A DNA stretch of 64,000 nucleotides from Pseudomonas schmalbachii (GCF_017589465.1 NZ_JAELYA010000001.1:992001-1056000); one strand, 5' to 3'. Shown: positions 15,404-25,996, counted from the first letter of the stretch. The notes: generated from the sequence alone by a model not told the origin. Translations and numbers: made by a program.

Positions 15404-16057
15404 TTACCACTCCATCCCCCGCTGACCACGCAGGAGAAACATCGCTTCGACGCGGTTCGATGCCCCCAGCTTGCCCAGCAGGTTGTGGATGTGGCTCTTG
15501 ACCGTATGCGGGCTCAGACAGAGGTGGCTGGCGATTTCGGCGTTGGACAGCCCCTTGCCTGCCAGGCTGAGAATCTCCTGCTCGCGACCGGTCAGTTCCA
15601 CCGTGCTTTCCGGAGACTGCCGCAGGCGGCGGAACTGGCACAGCAATTGCTCCATCACCGTGCGCGGCAGCCATACGCCACCGCCAAGCAGGGTCCGCAG
15701 ACCGGAAAGCACCTGCTCGCGGCTGGCATGGCTGTAGAAGATGCCGTTGATCCCAGGATGCCGTTCCACCAGCCGCTTGGCTTCCGTCGCGGAGACATTG
15801 ACCAATGCCCCAGGCGCCTGCACCAGCAAACCTTCGAGCAGAGTCGAGAGCTGCGGCTCCGCGACGCTGCCGACATCCAGCAGCCATAGCGCGGTATCGG
15901 CCGGCAGCGCCTCGTCGAGCGACAGCAGGGTCACCTGCCATTCATCGCTGTTGCCGAGAAAGTGCCGGAACAGTTGCCCCAGCAGTTCGTTGGCGGTGAG
16001 TAGCGTTATTTCCTTGGGCTGGCGAGCCCTGCCACTGCGAAACAGGTCCATTTCCAT
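15404..16057 (-). CDS. csgD: CsgD-like LuxR/FixJ regulator
   Basis: 217 residues, the same length as E. coli CsgD (216). Shared features: an atypical receiver-like N-domain, the HPGINGIFYSHASREQVLSGL segment (CsgD has HINGVFYS...), and a C-terminal HTH (LTGREQEILSLAGKGLSNAEIASHLCLSPHTVKSHIHNLLGKLG, about 150-193). The expected phospho-accepting aspartate environment is degenerate, as in CsgD. The start at 16057 follows GGGATG; a longer frame reaching 16171 is less likely. It is upstream of csgB-csgA on the same strand, separated by 294 bases holding candidate operators. Confidence 0.85.
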   Translation of the reverse strand: MEMDLFRSGRARQPKEITLLTANELLGQLFRHFLGNSDEWQVTLLSLDEALPADTALWLLDVGSVAEPQLSTLLEGLLVQAPGALVNVSATEAKRLVERHPGINGIFYSHASREQVLSGLRTLLGGGVWLPRTVMEQLLCQFRRLRQSPESTVELTGREQEILSLAGKGLSNAEIASHLCLSPHTVKSHIHNLLGKLGASNRVEAMFLLRGQRGMEW

Positions 16058-16436
16058 GGAAACATCCCTAGAGAGCGTATGTCCTGGCAATTTCCGCGAT
16101 GGGTAGCAGGGCCCAAAAGCGATAGCCAATTGGCATAAAACCCTAGTCTCGGGAAACGACCCCTCCATCATTCATCTGGATGAAGCGACGGACCGCTCGT
16201 CGGCGCTCCGCGCGCATCCATCCCCTCGCTCCGGAGCCAGAAATGCGGCGGCGCCATAGCGTCGCTTTACGCTCATCCACCGTCCCGACTGCCACTCATA
16301 CAGCGAAACGCCGCCGTGACTACGCTCTGTCATTCATATGAATGATGGCCGGACGCCGCCAAAGAATTAGCCTGTCCTCAGAATCGTCTGATCAGCGAAA
16401 ACAGCGCTTTTCCCGGGAGCAGTCAGGAGCAGCAGT
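16058..16436. promoter_or_regulatory. Divergent control region csgD / methyltransferase with two ATTCAT dyads
   Basis: 379 gene-free bases. Holds TTCATC-TG-GATGAA (16171-16184) inside TCATTCATCTGGATGAA, and a perfect 16-base palindrome TCATTCATATGAATGA (16330-16345). The two share the TCATTCAT half and flank the region, one toward each gene. No promoter hexamers were assigned. Confidence 0.4.
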
Positions 16437-17297
16437 ATGGAAGAATGGACGCAGCAGCAGGCGGGTTCGCTCGAAGAAGTCATTGGCAGGCTGGAACGGA
16501 ATATCCATCAGCTCGGTACAGGCCCCGAGCCGCTGGCGGAAGACAGGAGCCAGGCCGAAGTCTCCCGCGTGCTGCCCTTCCCCACCCGAGGTTCCCGGGC
16601 GGGCAACGCCGTGCTGATCGACTATCTCTACGGAATCAACAGCACCTTGTCGGCACAGAGCCCGGTGCGGCCGACCGAGGAACTGTTCCGTTACGCCAGC
16701 ACTGCCCCGGCGGCGCGCGCCCTGCGTTCGCGCCGGCAACTGCTGTCACGGGAAATCGACAACTGCTGCAGCCGCCGCGCCGGACAGGCACGCATCCTCA
16801 GCGTAGGCAGCGGCCATCTGCGCGAAGCGGACCTCGCGCAAGGACTGCGCCACGGCCGGTTCAGGGAGTTCGTCGCCTTCGACAGCCATCCGCCGCACCT
16901 GCAGGTGGTCGAGCAGTCCTATGGCAGCCTGGGCGTGCGCACCTGTCTCGGCAGCTTCGAACAGCTCCCGGGCAGCTATCCCGGGCTGCGCGACTTCGAC
17001 CTGATCTACTGCGCCGGCCTTTACGAACAGCTCGACGACGCCAACGCCGCACGCCTCACCCGCGACCTGCTGCAGCGCCTGAAGCCCGGCGGCCGGCTGC
17101 TGCTGAGCAACTTCCGGCCCGGCGTGCCGAACATCGCCTATCTCGAAGGACTGCTCGACTGGCGGCCACAGTACCGCAGCGCCGATGCGCTGCAGGACCT
17201 GCTGGCGGGCATCCCCGACAACGACATCGGCTACACCCGGGTCTTCCACGACCTGAGCAACTGCGTGGCGTTCCTCGAAGTGACTCGCCACGGCTGA
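16437..17297 (+). CDS. Class I SAM-dependent methyltransferase, divergent from csgD
   Basis: 286 residues. SAM-binding motif I is ARILSVGSGHLREADL (about residues 116-131), followed by FVAFDSHP (acidic motif II), FDLIYCAGLYEQLDD (motif IV) and LKPGGRLLLSNF. The pattern resembles the methyltransferases annotated as making 3-hydroxypalmitate methyl ester type signals, but the substrate cannot be read from sequence. The N-terminal ~60 residues are helical and of unknown role. The start has a GGAGCAGCAGT upstream. Sharing a control region with csgD suggests a biofilm or signalling link. Confidence 0.75.
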   Translation: MEEWTQQQAGSLEEVIGRLERNIHQLGTGPEPLAEDRSQAEVSRVLPFPTRGSRAGNAVLIDYLYGINSTLSAQSPVRPTEELFRYASTAPAARALRSRRQLLSREIDNCCSRRAGQARILSVGSGHLREADLAQGLRHGRFREFVAFDSHPPHLQVVEQSYGSLGVRTCLGSFEQLPGSYPGLRDFDLIYCAGLYEQLDDANAARLTRDLLQRLKPGGRLLLSNFRPGVPNIAYLEGLLDWRPQYRSADALQDLLAGIPDNDIGYTRVFHDLSNCVAFLEVTRHG

Positions 17298-17302
17298 TTG
17301 CC

Positions 17303-17393
17303 GATGCTGGGCTTCGTTGACGCTGAGCTTGCGAAGCCCGACATCGACAACCGCCGGACCAGCGTTGGGCTTCGTACCTCAGCCCAACCTACA
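17303..17393. repeat. Degenerate family A palindromic repeat
   Basis: Contains GACGCTGAGCTTGCGAAGCC, GTTGGGCTTCGTACCTCAGC and CCCAACCTAC, but the left arm is diverged. It lies between the convergent methyltransferase and ABC transporter genes. Confidence 0.7.
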
Positions 17394-17422
17394 TACGAAG
17401 CCCAACGGCCACCACGTGGGCA

Positions 17423-19210
17423 TCAATGCTGCAGATGCCCGTAGAGCTTGGCGTACAGGCCGCCGTCGGCGATCAGTTGCTGGTGGTCGCCATCCTCGGC
17501 GATACGGCCGCCGTCGAATACCAGCACGCGGTCGGCCTGCTTAACCGCGGACAGGCGGTGGGCGATGATCAGCGTGGTGCGCCCTTCCAGGTAGTGCGCC
17601 AGCGCCTGGTGCAGGGCGAATTCGGTGGCGGCGTCGAGGGCCGAGGTGGCCTCGTCGAGGATCACCACCTTGGGTTCGGCGAGGACCATGCGGGCGATCG
17701 CCAGGCGCTGCCGCTGGCCGCCGGAGAGGCGTACGCCGGCACGGCCGACCACGCTGTCCAGCCCCTGCGGCAGGCCACGGATGGTGTCCGCCATCTGGGC
17801 GATCTGCAGCGCCCGCCAGCAGGCTTCGTCGCTGCGCTCGCGGCCCATGGTGAGGTTGGCGCGCACCGTGTCGTTGAACAGCGCCGGATGCTGCAGCACC
17901 ACGGCGACATGCTCGCGCAGGGTTTCCAGGCCGATCTCCGCCTGGCTCGCGCCGCCGAAGGCGATGCTGCCGGCCTGCGGCGTATAGAGGCCGAGCAGGA
18001 GCTGTACCAGGGTGCTCTTGCCGCCACCGCTGGCGCCGACGATGGCGACCTTCTCGCCCGGCGCGATATTCAGGTTGAGGCCGTCCAGCACTGGCTCCTC
18101 GCCGTAGGCGAAGGACAGGCCGCGCACCTCGATGCCGACCGTTTCGCGGCCGTCGAACGGATCGACGCCGCCGCGATACTGCGGCTCGTCCTTGCGCGCC
18201 AGCAGTTCGTTGATGCGGGTGAGCGCGCCGCCGGCGGCATAGAAGGCGTATTGCAGGCTGAGCAGTTGCTCGACTGGGCCGATCATGAACCACAGGTAGC
18301 TGAACACCGCCAGCATCTGGCCGATGGACAGGTCGGAAAGCAGCACGGTGAGCATCGCCGCGGCACGGAACACGTCGATGCCGAACTGGAACAGCAGGCC
18401 GCTGGCGCGTCCGGCGGCATCGCTCTTCCACTGCGAGGCGACGGCGTAGTCGCGCACTTCCTTCGCCCGCAGGCCGAGGCGGCCGAGGAAGAAGCCCTGG
18501 CGGTTGCTCGCGCGGACTTCCTGGATTGCTTCCAGGGTCTCGGTGAGTGCCTGGGTGAAGCGCGAGGTGCTGTCGTTTTCCTGCTTCTTCAGGTGCTTGA
18601 CGCGCTTGCCGAGCTGCACCGTGGCGTAGATCACCAGCGGGTTGAACAACAGGATCAGCAGCGCCAGCTGCCAGTGCATCCAGATCAGGATGGCGGCGGT
18701 GCCGGTCAGGGTCAGTATCGCCACCAGCAGCTTGCTCAGGGTCTCGCCGACGAAGCGGTCGATGGTGTCCAGGTCGGTCACCAGGTGCGCGCTGACCGAG
18801 CCGCCGCCGAGGGTTTCGTATTCGCCGAGGGAGATGCGCTTGAGCCGTTCGATCAGGCGCAGGCGGATGCGGTAGACCACGTCCTTGGACAGGCCGGCGA
18901 ACAGCTTGGCCTGCAGCACGTTGAACACCAGCGAGGCGCCGCGCAGGACCAGGGTCGCCGCCAGAATCAGGCCGATGTAGCCGAGCGGCCGCTGCCAGCC
19001 GTCCGGGAGGAAGTTGTTCATGAACTTCAGGGCGGCGTCGCCCTGGCCCAGCAGCACTTCGTCCACCAGCAACGGCAGCAGCAACGGGATCGGCACGCTG
19101 CAGACGGTGGCCAGTACGGCCACCAGGTTGGCGGTGATCAGGGCCTTGCGGTGACTAAGGGCAAGGCGACGGATTTCTTCCCAACTCAGGCGATCTTTGA
19201 TTTCAGACAT
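17423..19210 (-). CDS. ABC exporter, fused permease and ATPase
   Basis: 595 residues. An N-terminal transmembrane domain with about six helices (to about residue 330) is followed by an ATPase domain with Walker A GASGGGKST (about 380), signature LSGGQRQR, Walker B VVILDEA and the H-loop IIAHRLS. The architecture is that of half-size exporters (MsbA/Mdl type) acting as dimers. The start at 19210 (MSEIKDRLSW) overlaps the end of the DsbA-like gene by 8 bases; the longer upstream extension is rejected. Substrate unknown. It is the last gene of a trhO / dsbA-like / ABC unit. Confidence 0.88.
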   Translation of the reverse strand: MSEIKDRLSWEEIRRLALSHRKALITANLVAVLATVCSVPIPLLLPLLVDEVLLGQGDAALKFMNNFLPDGWQRPLGYIGLILAATLVLRGASLVFNVLQAKLFAGLSKDVVYRIRLRLIERLKRISLGEYETLGGGSVSAHLVTDLDTIDRFVGETLSKLLVAILTLTGTAAILIWMHWQLALLILLFNPLVIYATVQLGKRVKHLKKQENDSTSRFTQALTETLEAIQEVRASNRQGFFLGRLGLRAKEVRDYAVASQWKSDAAGRASGLLFQFGIDVFRAAAMLTVLLSDLSIGQMLAVFSYLWFMIGPVEQLLSLQYAFYAAGGALTRINELLARKDEPQYRGGVDPFDGRETVGIEVRGLSFAYGEEPVLDGLNLNIAPGEKVAIVGASGGGKSTLVQLLLGLYTPQAGSIAFGGASQAEIGLETLREHVAVVLQHPALFNDTVRANLTMGRERSDEACWRALQIAQMADTIRGLPQGLDSVVGRAGVRLSGGQRQRLAIARMVLAEPKVVILDEATSALDAATEFALHQALAHYLEGRTTLIIAHRLSAVKQADRVLVFDGGRIAEDGDHQQLIADGGLYAKLYGHLQH

Positions 19211-19841
19211 GTAGTCCGCGCTCCAGCCAGCGGGCAAGCAAAGGGGAAAGTTCTTCCAGCGGCTGGTAGCCGTTGGTCAACAGGGCCAGTTGGCCATTGC
19301 GTTCGGCCAGCAGGGTGGGGAAGCCGGCGATGCCGAGATCGCGTGCCCAGGAAAAGTCTCCCAGGGTCGCCAGATGGATTTCCTGGCTGTCGAAGGCCTC
19401 GGCGAACTCGATGCGTGGCAGACCGACGCTTTCCGCCAGTTCCGCCAGCAGCGTCGCCTGGGTGGTATCGCGCCCCTCGACGTAGAACGCCTGCTGGATC
19501 GCCTTGACCAGCGCCCAGGCGCTCGGCTCGTCGAGCTTGCGCGCCGCCACCACCGCGCGGCAGGCCGGCTCGGTGTCGTAGACGAAGCCTTCGGGCAAGG
19601 CGCCTTCGAAGCGGAACGGCTGGCCGGTGCTCTGCTGCACGGCCTGCCAGTGTTCGAGGATGTAGCGGCGGGTGCTCGGGTCCAGCGCCGCGCCCTGGCC
19701 GGTACGCAGTCCGCCGAGCACCAGCGAGAGGGCCACGCCCAGCTCCGCCGCCTGCTCTGCCAACACCTGCGCGACCGGGGCGAAACCCCAGCACCAGGAG
19801 CACATCGGGTCCATCACATAGAGCAGGCGGGCGTTGGCCAA
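19203..19841 (-). CDS. DsbA-family thioredoxin-like protein with CSWC motif
   Basis: 212 residues with a thioredoxin-like redox motif MCSWCWG near the start (Cys about 14 and 17) and the cis-proline segment GIAGFPTLL. There is no signal peptide, so it probably acts in the cytoplasm, like FrnE-type DsbA relatives. The only fitting start is a TTG at 19841, preceded by GGAGA and sitting four bases after the trhO stop, consistent with translational coupling. It overlaps the ABC exporter start by 8 bases. Confidence 0.8.
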   Translation of the reverse strand: MANARLLYVMDPMCSWCWGFAPVAQVLAEQAAELGVALSLVLGGLRTGQGAALDPSTRRYILEHWQAVQQSTGQPFRFEGALPEGFVYDTEPACRAVVAARKLDEPSAWALVKAIQQAFYVEGRDTTQATLLAELAESVGLPRIEFAEAFDSQEIHLATLGDFSWARDLGIAGFPTLLAERNGQLALLTNGYQPLEELSPLLARWLERGLHV

Positions 19842-19844
19842 GTA

Positions 19845-20786
19845 TCAGTTCTCCACTGCGGCTTGCCGCGGATCGCGGCCAATGGGATGCGGTTGGTTGC
19901 GCGCTTTCGCCAGTTCGATCTGCTTCTGCCGCTCGCGGGCGCTGGCGCGGGTCTTCTCGCTCAGCGAATCCCAGCAGTGCGGGCAGCTGATACCCGGCGA
20001 ATAACGCTCGGATTGCCGATCTTCGGCGGAGATCGGGTTACGGCAGGCATGGCACTGGTCGTAGTCGCCCTCGGAGAGGTCGTGGCGCACGGTCACCCGG
20101 TTGTCGAAGACGAAGCAGTCGCCGCGCCACAGGGTTTGTGCCTCGGGCACTTCCTCCAGGTATTTGAGGATGCCGCCCTTGAGGTGATAGACCTCTTCGA
20201 AGCCCTCGCCGAGCATGTAGCTGGAGGCCTTCTCGCAGCGGATGCCGCCAGTGCAGAACATGGCGACCTTCTTGTGCTTCGCCGGGTCGAAGTTGGCGCG
20301 GATGTACTCGGGGAACTCGCGGAACGACGCGGTCTTCGGGTCGATCGCGCCCTCGAAGGTGCCGATCGCCACTTCATAGTCGTTGCGGGTATCGATCAGC
20401 AGCACTTCCGGGTCGGAAATCAGCGTGTTCCAGTCCTTCGGCTCGACGTAGGTGCCGACCTGGCGGTTGGGGTCCACGCCCGGCACGCCGAGGGTGACGA
20501 TTTCCTTCTTCAGCTTGACCTTGGTGCGATAGAACGGCTGTTCGTCGCAGTAGGACTCCTTGTGGTCGATGTCGACCAGGCGCGAGTCGCTCTTCAGCCA
20601 GGCGAGCAGGCCGTCGATGCCTTCGCGGGTACCGGAGACGGTGCCGTTGATGCCCTCTTCGGCGAGCAGCAGGGTGCCCTTGACGCCGTTGTCGAGCAGG
20701 GTTTGCAGCAGGGGTTCGCGCAGCGCGACGTAGTCCGGCAGGGAGACGAACTTGTACAGCGCCGCGACGACGATGTTCTGGGTCAT
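19845..20786 (-). CDS. trhO: tRNA uridine(34) hydroxylase, rhodanese type
   Basis: 313-residue TrhO (YceA) protein needed for oxygen-dependent formation of 5-hydroxyuridine at the wobble position of tRNA. An N-terminal acylphosphatase-like domain ([17 protein letters not shown]) precedes a rhodanese domain with loop [13 protein letters not shown] (catalytic Cys about 178 and Cys about 184). The C-terminus has CHACRNPIS and CPHCW pairs that could bind zinc. The start at 20786 ([10 protein letters not shown]) is the family N-terminus. It is followed directly by the DsbA-like gene. Confidence 0.92.
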   Translation of the reverse strand: MTQNIVVAALYKFVSLPDYVALREPLLQTLLDNGVKGTLLLAEEGINGTVSGTREGIDGLLAWLKSDSRLVDIDHKESYCDEQPFYRTKVKLKKEIVTLGVPGVDPNRQVGTYVEPKDWNTLISDPEVLLIDTRNDYEVAIGTFEGAIDPKTASFREFPEYIRANFDPAKHKKVAMFCTGGIRCEKASSYMLGEGFEEVYHLKGGILKYLEEVPEAQTLWRGDCFVFDNRVTVRHDLSEGDYDQCHACRNPISAEDRQSERYSPGISCPHCWDSLSEKTRASARERQKQIELAKARNQPHPIGRDPRQAAVEN

Positions 20787-20836
20787 GCGGGGTATTTCCT
20801 TCCAGTGGTCGCCCGCGTAAAGGGCGGACCGGTAAT

Positions 20837-20859
20837 GAAAACGCCGGCGAAGGCCGGCG
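20837..20859 (-). terminator. Hairpin after bolA
   Basis: On the minus strand CGCCGGC-CTTC-GCCGGCG followed by TTTTCATT, between bolA and trhO. Confidence 0.7.
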
Positions 20860-20892
20860 CGGTCAGGATTGTACCAAAGCTGGAAGGGAACG

Positions 20893-20968
20893 CAGGGTGG
20901 AAAAGCGCAAAGCCTTTTCCAGCCGGTTGGTGGAACTGGTGGATGAGAAAAGACGTCATCCACCCTAC
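20893..20968. repeat. Palindromic repeat, family D (AGGGTGGAAAA)
   Basis: AGGGTGGAAAAGCGCAAAGC at the left and GACGTCATCCACCCTAC at the right. Related to the element at 56034-56117. It lies directly after bolA. Confidence 0.7.
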
Positions 20969-20971
20969 CCC

Positions 20972-21277
20972 TCAGTGGTCGTGCTTGCTGCCACCGCGAC
21001 AGGTCGGAGAATCCGGCGCCGCTCCCTGCGCCATCCATTCGTCCGGGGTGTAGGTATGCAGGGCCAGGGCATGGAACTGCCCCATCAGCTCGCCGAGGCT
21101 GGCGTAGACCTTCTGGTGCCGCTTGACGGCGTTCAGCCCGGTGAATGCCGGGCTGACCACTACGGCCTTGAAATGCGTTTCCAGCCCGCGGCTGTGCATG
21201 TGGCTTTCGTCGAACACCTCGAGGTGTTGCGGCTCAAGTGCGGCCAGGGCGGTCTGGATACGTTCACGCATACTCAT
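20972..21277 (-). CDS. bolA: BolA family protein
   Basis: 101 residues with the BolA core: [27 protein letters not shown] and [18 protein letters not shown], including the conserved FxGLxxVxRHQxVY-type helix. Family members pair with monothiol glutaredoxins in iron-sulfur handling and influence cell shape under stress. The C-terminal tail (CRGGSKHDH) has an added Cys and His. It lies 24 bases downstream of the DUF2059 gene on the same strand. Confidence 0.9.
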   Translation of the reverse strand: MSMRERIQTALAALEPQHLEVFDESHMHSRGLETHFKAVVVSPAFTGLNAVKRHQKVYASLGELMGQFHALALHTYTPDEWMAQGAAPDSPTCRGGSKHDH

Positions 21278-21301
21278 GTCGACTCTCTCGGAACCCCTCG
21301 G

Positions 21302-21814
21302 TCAGGGCTTGTTGGCGGGTGCTGCGGGGGCCTTCACGCCCAGTTCCTTGTCCATGTCGGCCAGCAGCTTGTTCACCGGATCGACGGCGTTTTGCAGCTT
21401 GGACTGGGTCATCTGGGCGGACTGCGCGGTCAGGCGCGGCATCTTGTCGAGGACTTTCTTGCCCAGCGGCGATGCATAGAAGGCGTTCAGTTCTTTCAGT
21501 TCGGATTCGGTGAAGTTGTCGGTATAGAGCTTGATCAGGTCCGGCTTGATCTTGTTCCAGCCCACGGCGCGGTCCAGTTCGGCGTTGGCCTTGGCCTGGT
21601 AGCGGTCGAGCACGGCTTTCTTGCTCTCCGGAGCCTTGGCCTGGGCGAAGCGCTGGGCAAACATCTGCTGCACCTGGGAGTAGACAGGCACCGTGAGCCT
21701 GTCGGCATGGACCTGCTTGAGGAACTTCTCGGCCTCGGCGGCGGAATCCGCCAGGGCCAGGGAACTGAAACCGACGAGCGCTACTGCGGTGCAGAGTTTG
21801 CGGATGTTTGTCAT
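21302..21814 (-). CDS. DUF2059 secreted protein
   Basis: 170 residues: signal peptide (MTNIRKLCTAVALVGFSSLALA) and an all-helical DUF2059 domain; the recognisable part is LIKLYTDNFTESELKELNAFYASPLGKKVLDKMP (about 88-121). The C-terminus is an Ala/Pro-rich tail. Function unknown; predicted periplasmic. Probably co-transcribed with bolA. Confidence 0.85.
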   Translation of the reverse strand: MTNIRKLCTAVALVGFSSLALADSAAEAEKFLKQVHADRLTVPVYSQVQQMFAQRFAQAKAPESKKAVLDRYQAKANAELDRAVGWNKIKPDLIKLYTDNFTESELKELNAFYASPLGKKVLDKMPRLTAQSAQMTQSKLQNAVDPVNKLLADMDKELGVKAPAAPANKP

Positions 21815-21988
21815 GAGCGTTCCTTGAATGTGAAGGGGTGTCCGTAAGGCAGATCATTCTGAGCACAAGTTCCCCTTCCCCTCAAGGCTAGGCAAGCACT
21901 CTCCCCTTCGGCGGAAAAATCGCCAGCAGGCTTGTCCTCATATTGGCGACACGGCATTCTGCGACGCACTGTCACATGGATGTGTCCG

Positions 21989-23002
21989 ATGACCACCCTC
22001 GCCAGGCCGACCACCACGGCCGACCCTCCCGCATTGTGCGACCCGCGCGGCCGGCTCGACCCCGCAGCCGTGGGCTGGAGCGTGCGCCCGCATGTTTCCT
22101 GCCACCTGTCGGGCAATTATGGCCGGCGCAAGCGCTGGAACCACTGGTGCATCGTCACCCCCGACTGGATGCTGTCGCTGACCATCTCCGACGTGGACTA
22201 CGTCGGCTACGGCGCCATCTATTTCCTCGACCTGGAAACCGGCAAGTCGGTGCACCGCTCGCAGATCCGCCCGTTCGGCTGGGGCTGCGACCTCCCCGAC
22301 CAGCCCAACCAGAGCCACGCCTTCCAGCATGACCGCCTGACCCTGCGCTTCGACGAGCAGCCCGGCCGCCTGCGCATCACCGCCGACGCCCCCGACCTCG
22401 GCGGCATGCCGATGCTCATGGCGCTGGATGTGCTGCGCCCGTCGCACCTGGAGTCGGTCAACCTGGTGGTGCCGATGGGCGGGCGCAACTTCCACGCCTG
22501 CAGCCGGCAGATGGGCCTGCCGGTCACCGGCAGCATCCGCCTCGGCAACGACACCTACCATTGCGTGCCGGGCCAGAGCTTCGCCGCGCTGGACTTCGGC
22601 CGCGGCGTCTGGCCCTGGAAGACCTGGTGGCAACGCGCCGCCTTCGCCGCCCCGGGAGGCATCGCCGGCAACTTCGGTGCCGGCTGGACCGAACACAGCG
22701 AGCTGACGGAAAACGCCCTGTGGTTCGGCGGCGAACTGCTGCGCCTGCAGTCGGAGGTGGAAATCCGCCAGCCCGAGCACGACGAACTGGCACCCTGGAC
22801 GCTGGGCAGCGCCTGCGGCAGCGTCGACCTCACCTTCACCCCGCGCAAGCAGCACCGCGCCTTCCCCAACCTGCATCTGGCCTACGTCGACACCCGCCAG
22901 TGGTTCGGCCATTTCGACGGTTTCCTGCGCAATGCGGCGGGCGCCCGCGTGCCGGTCTGCCGGGCGCTGGGCTGGATCGGCGAGACCCACGCTCGCTGGT
23001 AG
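21989..23002 (+). CDS. DUF2804 domain protein
   Basis: 337 residues. The sequence has the DUF2804 pattern: LCDPRGRLDPAAVGWSVRP at the N-terminus, GRRKRWNHWCIVTPDWMLSLTISDVDYVGYGAIYFLD, FAALDFGRGVWPWKTWWQRAAF and a C-terminal YVDTRQWFGHFDGFL. No signal peptide and no catalytic motif that I can name; relatives are thought to have a lipocalin-like/hydroxyneurosporene-synthase-like beta fold. A second ATG lies 9 bases upstream (21980). It is 80 bases before fumC on the same strand. Confidence 0.82.
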   Translation: MTTLARPTTTADPPALCDPRGRLDPAAVGWSVRPHVSCHLSGNYGRRKRWNHWCIVTPDWMLSLTISDVDYVGYGAIYFLDLETGKSVHRSQIRPFGWGCDLPDQPNQSHAFQHDRLTLRFDEQPGRLRITADAPDLGGMPMLMALDVLRPSHLESVNLVVPMGGRNFHACSRQMGLPVTGSIRLGNDTYHCVPGQSFAALDFGRGVWPWKTWWQRAAFAAPGGIAGNFGAGWTEHSELTENALWFGGELLRLQSEVEIRQPEHDELAPWTLGSACGSVDLTFTPRKQHRAFPNLHLAYVDTRQWFGHFDGFLRNAAGARVPVCRALGWIGETHARW

Positions 23003-23082
23003 ACACGCCCGCCCGACGACACATGGAACCCGGAGCTCCGCGCACGGCCTAAACTGGCCGTGACCCTTTCGGAGAACTGACC

Positions 23083-24469
<1,387 letters not shown>

Positions 24470-24477
<8 letters not shown>

Positions 24478-25093
24478 GACCGTCAAGCACGGCGCGACGC
24501 CCCTGGAAGGCGACGGCAAGCGCATCCTGCTGATCCTCGGCACGCCGAAACCCTTCGGCTTCTGCCACGCCCTCGCCGAAGCCTATGTGCAGGGCGCGCG
24601 CAGCAAGGGACATGTGGTGCATCAGCTGAAACTCGGCGAACTGCAGTTCGACCCGGTGCTGCGCAGCGGCTACGAGCAGAACCAGGTGCTGGAACCGGAC
24701 CTGCTGGAGGCGCAGCGGCAGCTCCACTGGGCCGAACACCTGGCGCTGGTCTACCCGGTCTGGTGGGGCGGCCTGCCGGCGCTGCTGCAGGGCTTCTTCG
24801 ACCGCGTCCTCATGCCCGGCTTCGCCTTCCGCTATCGCCACCCCGAAGACCGCGACTGGGAAAAACTGCTCGGCGGCCGCACCGCCGACCTGCTGGTCAG
24901 CCACGACCAGCCGCGCTGGCGCTATCGCCTGCGCCAGGGCGCTCCGGCCTTCCGCCAGATGCAGCACGGCATCCTCGACGCCTGCGGTATCCAGACCCAG
25001 CGGCTGGAGGAATTCACCCCGGTGCGCAACTCCACCGAGGAGCAGCGCCAGGGCTGGTTGCGGCGGGCGGAGCAACTCGGCAACCAGGTGTAG
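24470..25093 (+). CDS. NAD(P)H-dependent flavodoxin-fold oxidoreductase
   Basis: 207 residues of the NQO/KefF-MdaB type. [19 protein letters not shown] is the FMN phosphate-binding loop, and [29 protein letters not shown] is the family's second signature. It probably carries out two-electron reduction of quinones or similar acceptors. The start overlaps fumC, so it is translated from the same message. Its ~16-residue N-terminal extension before the first strand is longer than usual. Confidence 0.85.
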
Positions 25094-25104
25094 GACGCAC
25101 TCAT

Positions 25105-25129
25105 CCCACCCGGCGCAATGCCGGGTGGG
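25105..25129 (+). terminator. Hairpin after the fumC operon
   Basis: CCCACCCGGC / GCCGGGTGGG stem with a GCAAT loop, 12 bases after the oxidoreductase stop; no T-run follows. Confidence 0.5.
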
Positions 25130-25260
25130 GGAAGGTATATCCACTTTCCCCTGCAACACTCAGCGTCAGCCTACAGCCAGGGCCATGACCTGCGACATAG
25201 CATCCCGGGCCGCGAAATCCGGCCCATCCGGGCCGGAAAATCGATCGCTCAGGAGGAGTC

Positions 25261-25944
25261 ATGATTCGCAAACTTGCGGCCGAACTAATCGGCACGTTCT
25301 GGCTGGTGCTCGGAGGCTGCGGCAGCGCAGTGCTGGCGGCAGCCTTTCCCGAGGTCGGGATCGGCCTGCTCGGTGTTTCCCTGGCCTTTGGTCTCACGGT
25401 AGTGACCATGGCCTATGCCATTGGCCATATCTCCGGCTGCCACCTCAACCCGGCAGTCAGCGTCGGTCTCTGGGTGGGCGGACGCTTCCAGGCCTCGCAC
25501 CTGCTGCCGTACATCGTGGCGCAGGTACTCGGCGGGCTGCTGGCCGGCGCGGTCCTGTACCTGATCGCCACCGGCAAGGCCGGCTTCGATCCGCTCGCCG
25601 GCTTCGCCGCCAACGGTTACGCGGAACACTCTCCCGGTGGCTACAGCCTGCAGGCTGCACTGGTGACGGAGGTGGTTCTCACCGCGCTGTTCCTGTTCAT
25701 CATCATGGGCGCCACCGACAGCCGCGCACCGAGCGGACTCGCGCCACTCGCCATCGGCCTGACGCTGGCGCTGATCCACCTGATCAGCATCCCGGTGACC
25801 AACACCTCGGTAAACCCGGCACGCAGCCTGGGCGTGGCGGTGTTCGCCGCTCCCTGGGCGCTGCAGCAGCTGTGGCTGTTCTGGGTCGCGCCGCTGGCTG
25901 GCGCCGTTGTCGGCGCCCTGCTCTACCGTGCAGTAGCCCGCTAA
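25261..25944 (+). CDS. aqpZ: Aquaporin Z
   Basis: 227-residue water channel of the MIP family with six hydrophobic helices and both NPA half-helix motifs: HLNPAVSVG (Asn about 63) and [10 protein letters not shown] (about 183-186). The second contains the Arg of the selectivity filter, and a histidine in ALIHLIS occupies the usual water-channel position. The ATG follows a consensus AGGAGG. It is convergent with the TonB receptor gene, with a terminator between them. Confidence 0.95.
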   Translation: MIRKLAAELIGTFWLVLGGCGSAVLAAAFPEVGIGLLGVSLAFGLTVVTMAYAIGHISGCHLNPAVSVGLWVGGRFQASHLLPYIVAQVLGGLLAGAVLYLIATGKAGFDPLAGFAANGYAEHSPGGYSLQAALVTEVVLTALFLFIIMGATDSRAPSGLAPLAIGLTLALIHLISIPVTNTSVNPARSLGVAVFAAPWALQQLWLFWVAPLAGAVVGALLYRAVAR

Positions 25945-25953
25945 GTACGACCG

Positions 25954-25987
25954 CGATAAAGGTGCCCTGGCGAGGGTACCTTTATCG
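25954..25987. terminator. Bidirectional terminator between aqpZ and the TonB receptor
   Basis: CGATAAAGGTGCCC and GGGTACCTTTATCG form a 14-bp stem with one G:T pair; A/T-rich ends on both sides suit both transcripts. Confidence 0.8.
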
Positions 25988-25996
25988 GTTACCGCC

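Noticed and set aside
16058-16436. A small gene between csgD and the methyltransferase
   Set aside because: No open frame with a start, ribosome binding site and plausible composition; the stretch reads as regulatory DNA.
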